From contig JAWNZC010000234.1 of the NCBI GenBank assembly GCA_035771165.1, forward strand, positions 3,939,001 to 4,003,000: 64,000 nt of DNA, written 5' to 3'. Below, piece after piece: positions 33,898 to 42,405 of the stretch. Positions within the stretch are counted from its first letter, which is position 1, and each line of letters starts with the position of its first letter. This DNA comes from Paragorgia papillata (Eukaryota; Cnidaria; Anthozoa; Scleralcyonacea; Coralliidae). Below the pieces are notes generated by a model. It did not search any database and was not told the DNA's origin. It saw only the letters and a program-made list of their open reading frames with translations. The position numbers were made by a program, and so were the translations under genes.

Positions 33898-34098
33898 TCA
33901 AAAAACTGTGTCGTAAACACCTGTTCTAACCAACATTTGGGTTTTTGTTTCGCCTGGGTGTATATAGTTGCAAACTGTTTTTGGATGTGTACTCTTGTTA
34001 AAATATATAATATTTGGTGGCTTGCCTGGATATGTTGTAAAACCTACCCACATGCATTTTTCTCTGTCTGGACATAAGTTACTCCTTTTGTTGTTCAT
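33898..34098 (-). CDS. Small Cys/His protein at the right terminal repeat, 66 aa
   Basis: Contains CPDREKCMWVGFTTYPGKPP and CNYIHPGETK, so two Cys near the N-terminus and a Cys-His pair later, which could bind zinc. It is transcribed inward from the right terminal repeat, mirroring the C2H2 protein gene at the left end. The start is in AAAATAAATG and is preceded by a triple 10-bp repeat. Function unknown. Confidence 0.5.
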   Translation of the reverse strand: MNNKRSNLCPDREKCMWVGFTTYPGKPPNIIYFNKSTHPKTVCNYIHPGETKTQMLVRTGVYDTVF

Positions 34099-34111
34099 TT
34101 ATTTTGGGTTT

Positions 34112-34142
34112 CAAAAAGTCCCAAAAAGTCCCAAAAAGTCCC
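34112..34142. repeat. Triple 10-bp repeat next to the right terminal repeat
   Basis: CAAAAAGTCC three times in a row, 14 bases upstream of the 66-aa gene. Comparable to the 10-bp triplet at 23009-23039. Possible regulator-binding array. Confidence 0.45.
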
Positions 34143-34163
34143 AAAAATTTCCAAAAAAATTCC

Positions 34164-34363
34164 AAACCCCAACCCCAAAAATTTCCAAAAACTTGGCAGC
34201 CATCTTTAAAAAAATTCAAACATGTCCCAGGATCGGTAAACAAAAATCCAGGAGGGTGGCCGCAAAAAAAATTCAAACATGTCCCAGGATCGGTAAACAA
34301 AATTTTTGGTAAACAAATGGCAGCCATTGAGCTATGTCCCGGAATCGGCGTTTATACACTACT
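34164..34363 (-). repeat. Right terminal inverted repeat of element 2
   Basis: 200 bp, the inverted copy of 13427-13626 with no difference seen. It ends GTTTATACACTACT against the duplicated AATGCT. Confidence 0.95.
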
Positions 34364-34369
34364 AATGCT
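34364..34369. repeat. Target-site duplication of element 2 (right copy, AATGCT)
   Basis: Exact copy of 13421-13426. Confidence 0.92.
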
Positions 34370-36055
34370 CATTTAATAGTATGCGATAACTTGTGGGATA
34401 ACTTATCACGCTATGCATACAAATTAATGAGATTAACACTGCCAATTTAAACAGCAAATGGCTTTCTTTCACAATGAACATTCACTGTAACAAAGCATTT
34501 TATCGTTCATCAGAAATGTGTTTAAACTTGCTTTCAATCAGCTATTGTTTTCTCATGTAATCTTGGGTGTATCATGGGATAAGATGGTGGCCCCTCGTGG
34601 GTGTTAAGCTTCACTCGCGATGAATTAAATCTCATATCACACTCGTGACCATTAATTAACTTGTACTTATTGTTGATAGTTTCGTGGTGAAAATTTGACA
34701 AATTTCAAGCCTAACTATTTTTATGAACAATCACTTCATTTTAAACATGGGGCATTATATATTTTCTTTATATTTGTCCAAACCTAGGCAATTTTGGTCG
34801 CGCATTGTTGACTTTCATTCGAGAGCTTTACATATTTGTACTGTTTTTCTTGTTTTACTGGTCTTGTTTCTCACTGTTCGCCTCCACAACATTTCATTGG
34901 GATTTAATCTAAGCCTGAAAGTGGTTAACAAGCTATGTTTCTCTATGATAAGCCAATCAAAAACAACAAAAACTGAAAAGACCCAATCACGGTCTACAAC
35001 GGATTTTGACGGATGGCATTTTCCAACCTCGTACCCAGGCTCTTTCTGAACAAAATAAACAAATATGGCGGCCAAGATTTGAAACGGAAAAGAACAATTT
35101 GTTAAAATTTGAAGCTAATAATTTTTTATTGTTGTCAAGTAAAGTACCTGCAAGAAAACTAGAAGATTTTTAGTGCTTTTAGTAAACTTACTTGAGTAGT
35201 GGTAGAAGAAGCAAAGCGTTTTGAACTCTTAACTGTCCGAATCGGTCTTTTGTATTTTATTTTGGCTCACGCCAGACGATTTTATTCACCTCTGGGGAAG
35301 CTGCACTGATCTATATTTAACTGGACTGCATGTACTGCCATAAAATCTGTGACCATTTTCAGATTCAAAATGGCGGCATTTATAGGTCCTACTCACTGAT
35401 CTCTATACTGACTGGATGGGCGGCCTAGAACAAATCGCCTTGCGAGGTTTGACCCTACCGGCAGCCATGTTGGTACACCCAAGAGATCCTCTCAACCAAT
35501 CAAAATGCAGTAATTTTGTCATGCATATTATAAATAGGGTCGGGAGTTGGGGGAGTGAAATAGCCGAAATCTCGAATTCAGCCAGGATTTTAAGCATCAG
35601 AAATTGCATAATTATTGCCAAACCAACTTTGAAAGTAGTACTTCGAGCTAACTATCTGGACCAACCTGGTGGAATATTGCAGTCTTCGATCGAAGCAAAT
35701 TAATTTTATTTAGTTCATGTTGTTTTCGTTCTTTTGGGCGAACCAACATGGCCACCGGTGTGGTCAACCGGTAGATCGTTCCCGCCTATCCAATGGTAGC
35801 GACCACTTGCTTATATTTATGGCAGGCTTTGAAATTTTGGAGACTTATTATAGATCCTTCCGTAGGCCTACTGACCAGTTACGTTTGGGGGGAGGGGAGG
35901 CAAAATATTTTTGCCCGAAAAATTTAGAGCCGAAAATATATTAAAACAGTTCAAAATATGATTTTTCATGAATATTTAACAGCAATATTACCCGAATTTA
36001 CCCGAAATTGCTTTCAAAAAGTGCCCGAAATTTTCATTTTTAAAACGTTGCGGGG

Positions 36056-36091
<36 letters not shown>

Positions 36092-36340
36092 GGGAGGCAA
36101 TTGGTACGCCTATTGGTTCTTTTAGCTTAAACTTTGTTTACTCTGATACCCTGGCCCTAAAATTTTACTAAATGATCCTCATCGAGCGGTACATTTAATA
36201 GCTAATACATCTCTTTTTATGATATTACTTATAATTTATACATATAAACCTCACTGGTTCAAACTCTTTCACCACCATTTTGTGAAAATCACACTTCCGC
36301 GCCCGCGGTATATATGAAGTATTTTCCGCTGCCGAGAGCG
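34370..36340. other. Non-coding stretch right of element 2
   Basis: No supported gene. A dispersed-repeat fragment with AACCTCGTACCCAGG lies at 35025-35040. A segment with TGTCCGAATCGGTCTTTTGT at 35235 matches the MITE at 48480. A near-pure G run of over 30 bases lies at 36052-36089. Confidence 0.4.
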
Positions 36341-36342
36341 TT

Positions 36343-36447
36343 TAATTAGCGACCTTTTTAAGCGGGTATTCCTTTTCGTGCCAATCGACTTTCTGTTGTT
36401 AGAATTGAGTAGACTGTAGATTTCTAATTAGTCGGTTTACCCCCAGT
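36343..36447. repeat. Dispersed repeat, direct copy at about 40581-40690
   Basis: Both copies contain AAGCGGGTATTCCTTTTCGT and GAATTGAGTAGACTGTAGAT followed by the TCGGTTTACCCCCAGTC end, with a few substitutions. They are about 4.2 kb apart in the same orientation. Confidence 0.6.
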
Positions 36448-36452
36448 CCAGT

Positions 36453-37592
36453 ACCCTGCCAGCAGTGCCTTCTTTTCCTTATTTCTTCGCTGAGAGAGAG
36501 GAGGAAAAGTAGGCTCTGCTCAACCTCGTCCCCAGGGCCATTTGTGGGGGCTGTGCCAAGATGGCGGCCAAGAACAAATGGCCCTGGCACAGGCTGAGCT
36601 ATCACCACATTTGATTGGTCGAGATAACATTGGATGTTTTAGGTATTCTGATTGGTGGAAACAAGGCGGGCGGCAGGCTAACTCGCGGGCATAGGCTCAA
36701 ATTGTATTAAATAAGTGATACCAGAATTGCCGGCTGTTAAAAACAACTTCAAAATGAATGAAAATGTGAGGAAAGCTGGCGAAACACCCGTAAAAACGTC
36801 GGAAGAATATGTAATGATGGGTCGTGTCGTCTCTGTGCCCTGGCTGCCATAAAACGAAGTCCATGGGACGGCAATTTAGAGTGTTTTCTAAATCGGGCGA
36901 ACAAAGTCAAAAAGTATTTTGGATGCGAAAGGAAAGTAAGCGTAAATGTTTTTCAAAATGCTGAATTGAATCCACTGAATTCTCACGAAAACAAGCCGGC
37001 CCGGCCAAACAACGGTAATCCAGTTTCTTGCGAATTTGGTACAACGGTGAAGCAAATGACAAATAATAATAATTTACAGATATTTATTAAAAGTGTATTT
37101 ATTTTAATAATTCGACAATGTATTTGGAAATTAATGTTTTGATTGTTTTCAGTTTGGGTCAGTCAAGCTGAACTAAATATTCAGAAAAAATTGAGCCTGA
37201 GTAGGCGCGATAAACTTAGACAAGACTGGGTCCGAGTCAAAAATGACAAAATATGGCTAATTTTTTGCAGCCTGTGCCAGGGCCATTTGTTCCCGCCATT
37301 TTGTTTTTGGCCGCCATCTTGGGCCAGCCCCCACAAATGGCCCTGGGGACGAGGTTGTGCTCTGCTGTATTCGTGACTGGTTTCCATTGCGCATGCATGC
37401 CAGTTGCTTGGTTACAATCTCGAACCCAGTCCAAATCAGAGCAGAAAACAAAACGAGAACCGGTTAAACAGGTCTTAAACGGGTTACTTCGTCCTAAATC
37501 TTGGACGAAGCCAAACACGAATACAGCAGAGCCTACTTTTCTTCCTCTCTCTCAGCGAAGAAATAAGGTAAAAGAAGGCTCTGCTCGCAGGG
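36453..37592. repeat. Fold-back repeat arms surrounding the hAT-like element
   Basis: 36453-36520 is closely the inverse of 37525-37592 (AGCAGAGCCTACTTTTC and CTCTCAGCGAAGAAATAAGG). The interior holds the 838-bp hAT-like element and about 160 bp of unrelated sequence. Confidence 0.5.
36521..37358. mobile_element. hAT-like non-autonomous element, 838 bp
   Basis: Ends CAACCTCGTCCCCAGGGC and GCCCTGGGGACGAGGTTG are inverted and each is followed inward by CATTTGT-type subterminal palindromes (AACAAATGGCCCTGG). It is flanked by the exact 8-bp duplication GCTCTGCT (36513-36520 and 37359-37366). No transposase is encoded. Confidence 0.65.
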
Positions 37593-37599
37593 TACAGTC

Positions 37600-38600
37600 C
37601 AGAGGGCAGAGCTTATAACTTATAACAACAGAAAAAGTCGCTTCGCGCAAAAAAAGTTGATGCTAAAGAGGTTGTAGCGGCTTCAGTAATAAACATAGCC
37701 ACTGGAAAGGGAGAAGGCTGTGAAAGTGGGCGTGACTAAGATTTATGTTATTGTTCGCCAAATTCAGGATCACGTGACGTTGAAACTGCATGATTGAGCA
37801 ATAAAAAGCAAGATTTTACATTAGAGCAGCTAGGCGCGTACGGAAGAACTTTCTTTGTTGCACTTGTAGGTGATGGTTGCGATATAAATTCCACTTCATT
37901 TGGACATTATATGCATAGATGGTCCCTCATGAAAACTCCCTTTGCAAAGAAGATTTAATAAAGTGCAGTAAATTCGAATAAACCATCAATGGTCGGACCG
38001 AACATAGTGAGACGTAAAATAATGATACAATAGTTTTGCCAACAGTACAACTAAAACTAAAATTCGCTTTTGTCTTAATATGAATGGTTGTGCTAAATTA
38101 TATGTCGTAAGTTGAGTTGCCTTCATTAAATATTAAATGCACTAAATGTCTGGTGTATATTTGTGCATCACTGGTTTGTTTCATAAACACGGTGAGGACT
38201 GGCAATTGTCGTACGCGTATCAGTTTACGTACACGTATAGTTAAAGAATAACTAAAGTATTAAAAAACATTGCCATCTGACAAAAAAACAGCGCTGCCCC
38301 TTCGCAAAAGGCCCTGGGGACGAGGTTGGTGCAAAACTCCGATTTAATAATGCACGGAGACGACAAATGCTTTTCGACTGCGTTGTTCCTTGATTTTCTT
38401 TTATTAATAATTTGTAGACATGCGGCGATTTATGGTAATCTCAATTTATTCACACTATTTTTAATACTTACAATGAAAAATACAAAGTTTTACATAGTGA
38501 TACATAAATAAATCAGAACAAAATATTTTATGAAAGAATATAGATATGTGAGAGTGTAATTAAAGTATAAAGTAATTTGCTCACAATGCCAGAGTGTGAA
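37600..38600. other. Non-coding stretch
   Basis: No supported gene. It has one dispersed repeat end, GGCCCTGGGGACGAGGTTGG, at about 38310. The rest is AT-rich. Confidence 0.4.
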
Positions 38601-38729
38601 TTATTTGAGTGAGCCATGCCACAGGGAGGCCATCTTGGCAATTCGTCATGCTAAAAAGCGCGTGGGCACCTGCGGCGGACTCGAAAGACGCGCGGGAGAC
38701 TGTGGCACACTCGGTCGTGGTGTGTTATA

Positions 38730-38907
38730 GACCTTATTCAAAATTGTTGCCGAATTAAAATTCTTTTATATACATATAAATTAGCCCTTATGAACTCATT
38801 TTCATGTGGGAAATTCTAAAGAATTTTTACTTTAAAACGAGGTCATAAGGGCTAATTTATATGCACATAAAAGAATTCTAATTCGGCGGCCATTTTTGAA
38901 TAAGGTC
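38730..38907. mobile_element. Hairpin MITE, about 178 bp, TA target site
   Basis: Almost wholly inverted: GACCTTATTCAAAATTGTTG at the left, CCATTTTTGAATAAGGTC at the right, with CATAAGGGCTAATTTATA and its complement near the centre. Flanked by TA on both sides, which suggests a mariner/Tc1-type mobilising transposase. Confidence 0.65.
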
Positions 38908-38933
38908 TATTAGGAAAATAATCAAGGTAGAGG

Positions 38934-39950
38934 GCCGGCCAAGGCTTCAAAATATTACTTTTGATGGTATTTTTTGTTACAAGCAGGCAACCGTGCTAAA
39001 TCATATCTGATAGTGTATACTTTGAAGGTGAGGGGTGTTGGCAGTCGTGATTATTGATTTATATACTAAAATTTCGAGCTTTTTGAAAGCATAATATGAC
39101 GGATGGGATATCTGTAAAGCGATGCCTATTTACGTTTGTGTATTATTTGAATTACAAATTCAGAATGCTATCCAATCAGCGTGCCTGAAGTTCTGATTAT
39201 TCTAATTCGCATAGCTCACAATTATAAACAAACAAGAAACATGGCGCAAATTCGCCTAAATATAACACTTAGAAGAACAGCCACAACAATCTGAAATTTT
39301 TTTGTTACAACCAGGCAACCAGCATAGAAATGTAGCTTAGACATTGATCAAGATGACTAGACCGGTTGCCTTCCGTGTATCACAAGATAGTACTGTTGAA
39401 CCGGTGAGTTAAATGTCTAAGGATATTATAAGCAATACTATACTATATATAGTACAGCTTTATAACAGTAGATAGATGGCGGTATCGGCAAATTACCAAA
39501 ATAAAACGAAGTAATTTACGAATATGAGACTTTCCTGTGGCTATCAGATCTAATAAATTTCTGATTCTTGGCAAGCTTACCTTTTTGTGGCCTTTCTTCG
39601 AAGTATTATATTTAGGTGTATTCACGCCATATTTCTTGTTTGTTTATGATTGTGAGTTAGCGAATTAGGGTAAGCAAAACTAGAGGCACGCTGATTGGAT
39701 AGCATTCTGAATTAGCAAATTCAAATAAAACACAGACATAAATAGGCAGCACTTTACAGATATCCCATCCATCACATTGTGCTTTCAAAAAGCAGCTCTA
39801 AATTTTAGTATATAAATCAATAATTACGGCTGCCAACACCCCTCACCTTCAAAGTATACACTGTCCGTTACGATTTAGCATGGTTGCCTGCTTGTAACAA
39901 AAATGCCATCAACCGTGTTTTTGAGACACTTTTATCGAGGTTGGCCGGCC
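38934..39950. mobile_element. Fold-back element with roughly 310-bp arms
   Basis: 38934-39243 (starts GGCCGGCCAAGG) is inverted in 39626-39950 (ends GGTTGGCCGGCC). The arms share AAGTATACACT, GATATCCCAT and TGGATAGCATTCTGAATT in opposite orientation, with moderate divergence. The 380-bp centre has no coding capacity. Confidence 0.65.
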
Positions 39951-40831
39951 GTCTAAGGGATGAAACACGAATTCTTCCTTGCCATCGTTTTAAGCGCCTA
40001 TAGGTATTCAAATTGTAAGATAATTGAGCGAAGTAGTTGTGATAATGGTTCATTAATCCAAATACAAATCAAAATGATGCAAAATCTCAACTTTTAGCCG
40101 TGATTTTACAGCTAAATTACATAACGTACGTATTTTCGGGAGATGTGTTCCGCAAGTAGCTAGGACACTACATCATCGTTGACACTTCGGATAGCTACGA
40201 AATCCTACGATAAGCTTTTCGGATTAAGCGGGATGTCTCAGGATTATTGATTTATTGCACATTCATCTGACTCTGCGTTTCAGTCGGTTTCAGTATTCTA
40301 ACGGTGGCTCCCGACGATACGATATGTCCTGGCTACTTGCGGAACACATTCTACGTCGAACGTTTGGTGTTTCATCCCTTATATTTTTTCCTCTCCCTCC
40401 CCCCTTTCCCCCCATTTTTCCTTTTTCCCGCCTTTTTTCCCGCTTGCGGTAACCGTTTTTCGTTTTTCTAAATCCCCTGCCACAGTCCCCCGCGCGTCTT
40501 TCGAGTCCGCCACAAGGCACCCACGCGCTTTTTGGCATGACGAATTGCCAAGATGGGCTTCTGTGCCGATAGCCTTTAACTGATTAGCGACCTTATGAAG
40601 CGGGTATTCCTTTTCGTGCCAATCGATTTTCTATTGTTAGAATTGAGTAGACTGTAGATTTCTAATTAATCGGTTTACCCCCAGTCAAGAGGCCAGAGCT
40701 TATAACTACAACAGAAAAAGTCCTAGGGGATCGCGGGCTCTGAGACTGGCATAGCTTAGAATCGACCACTGATCTCTATGGAATCGACAGATTGCATGAA
40801 AATTCATGCTGGATATTTCGTATAGTTTTGT

Positions 40832-41780
40832 TCAGTCTCAGGCACAAGGAGCCCACCCCAGCAGTATGAACGACTTTTACTTGAATTGACACGAAGTACT
40901 CTTCGATTCCGTGTCGAATGCCCAGCAGGGAGTGCGGGCGCAAGCGAAAGCTGGGGTGGAAGAGAAGAAAAAAGAAAGGGATGAAACACTGAGTATAGTT
41001 ATCTTCTAAAGCACTATTCCAGAATATATAAATAAAACTTTTAAAAATTACTAGTATTAAATGCTCCACTAAGGACTGCTTTTTCATATCATTAAGTTAG
41101 AAGTTGTAAAATTTTTGCTTACGACAGTTATTTTCTCGATCGATTAAATATGTTGAAAGTTTGCGATGTGTTCCATAGGTTGTGGTGACAGTTAATTGCA
41201 TACGTCATCTTCGTGTATTCGTCCGCGTTTTTCACATCACGATCATGACAATTTGTAGTATGACTATAAATATCCGCGAGAATTCGTTTTGTTGACATTT
41301 GAAACCGCAAACCGTTTCCGAAATCCGAAAACCAACCGACGAGTTGACGAACCTTTGTGCATGTCATAGCAACCTCCAATCTCGTTCCCAGAGCCCACGT
41401 TCCCCTTACCCAGCGGGCGGGAAACGAGGACTCTGGGATAATCCGTTCACGCCATCACAGGATTCTTGTTATCCGGAAGAAGAGTTATATGGAGTTCACT
41501 GTGTTCATCAGCCAATGAAATATCGATGTGAAACGGATTATCCCAGAGTCTCTCGTTTCCCGGGTGGGGAACGTGGGCTCTGGGAACGAGATTGAGCAAC
41601 CTCTGGAACACATACTTCCGCCGAGTTCTCAGTGTTTCATCCCTTTCTTTTTCCTTCTCTTCCCCCCCAGCTTTCGCTTGCGCCCGCACTCCCTGCTGGG
41701 CATTCTGCACGGAATCAAAGAGTACTTCGTGTAAATTCAAGTAAAAGTCATTCATACTGCTGGGGTGGGCTCTCTGTGGG
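40832..41780. repeat. Inverted repeat pair with internal palindromic MITE
   Basis: 40832-40993 and 41628-41780 are inverted copies (AGTGCGGGCGCAAGCGAAAG; GGGATGAAACACTGAG). Inside, 41378-41449 and 41530-41596 are a second inverted pair (TTCCCAGAGCCCACGTTCCC against GGGAACGTGGGCTCTGGGAA). These are common repeats with CTCTGGGAACGAG ends. Confidence 0.6.
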
Positions 41781-41931
41781 TGGCGATTTTCCCCGGGCGT
41801 AGAGAGAGGCTGAGCCTGCAATGCTACAGCGGTCTAGCCCAAGAATGTTGGTGAATACTAAATCGTATATTTCAAAAGGCGTCGTGCTAATATTGAATAT
41901 TCAAATTAATCTGGCGGGAAATATGGTAAAC

Positions 41932-42180
41932 ATGGCGGCAAGCGAAACATCGATTCCTTCCGCGAGCAACACCGTGGCAGAAAATGAAATGAAATTTCTT
42001 AACAGCAACTTCAATGATGTTCGATTTGCAGGCTGTTATTGTTTCGCGACATTCGAGGGTAACGAAGAAAGCCTAAATGACTGTCTAGACAGATTTCTTT
42101 CTCTGAGTTCTACTTCATTTATTCGAGCTGAGAAGCACATTAAGGGCAACTCAAGAATCATAAGCGCTATTCACAGAAAG
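41932..42180 (+). CDS. Candidate 5' exon of a host gene, 83 codons
   Basis: ATGGCGGCAAGCGAAACATC opens an 83-codon exon (MAASETSIPSASNTVAENEM, GCYCFATFEGNEESLNDCLD) that ends exactly at an AG|GTAAGC donor in phase 0. An upstream in-frame ATG lies nine bases earlier (41923). The next downstream exon I can support (52243-52314) also starts in phase 0, so this could be the first exon of the P-loop gene with the minisatellite in its intron. That link is only inferred. No domain is recognised. Confidence 0.5.
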
Positions 42181-42405
42181 GTAAGCATAGTATTTGTGAG
42201 TGATTACTTGAGTGTATGTGTATGAGCTTTACGCATGTGTATTTAATTACGTTATTTCGAGATTGACGTATAATATGTAAAAACTGAATTATAACTCTTT
42301 AAAACTCGGAAAATGCGAGGTTCCTCGAGCAGCTCGATAGTGTCTCCTGAGCGAACACGATTTAGTGTACACCAACATTCTTGGTAGGTACGTCATGTTA
42401 GGGCA

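Larger units (their letters stand above)
13427..34363. mobile_element. Element 2: complete Polinton-like virus/transposon, 20.9 kb
   Basis: Bounded by 200-bp inverted repeats starting AGTAGTGTATAAAC and by the AATGCT duplication. It encodes PolB, integrase, packaging ATPase, capsid and penton-like proteins, the core set of Polintons, plus an AEP primase, a zinc-ribbon factor, two fibre proteins and many small proteins. There are about 25 genes, none with a visible frameshift or stop. Most are on the minus strand; the plus-strand ones are at 13671, 17981, 23066 and 24282. Identical ends, an exact duplication and intact frames indicate a very recent insertion. I see no adenain-like protease. 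It is either an endogenised virus or a Polinton still able to move. Confidence 0.93.
38619..40566. repeat. Large nested fold-back region (outer arms)
   Basis: 38619-38712 and 40480-40566 are inverted copies (GACTCGAAAGACGCGCGGG against CCGCGCGTCTTTCGAGTC; CCATCTTGGCAATTCGTCAT on the other side). Between them lie a MITE and a fold-back element, so the arrangement is at least three levels deep. Confidence 0.65.

Noticed and set aside
36052..36089. Long G run as a functional element
   Set aside because: Homopolymer runs of G or C recur at 9690, 48915, 50930 and 55840, so slippage or assembly effects are more likely than function.
40290..41821. Open frames of 60-124 codons between 40.3 and 41.8 kb
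   Set aside because: They fall in inverted dispersed repeats and have low-complexity or Arg/Gly-rich composition without homology.
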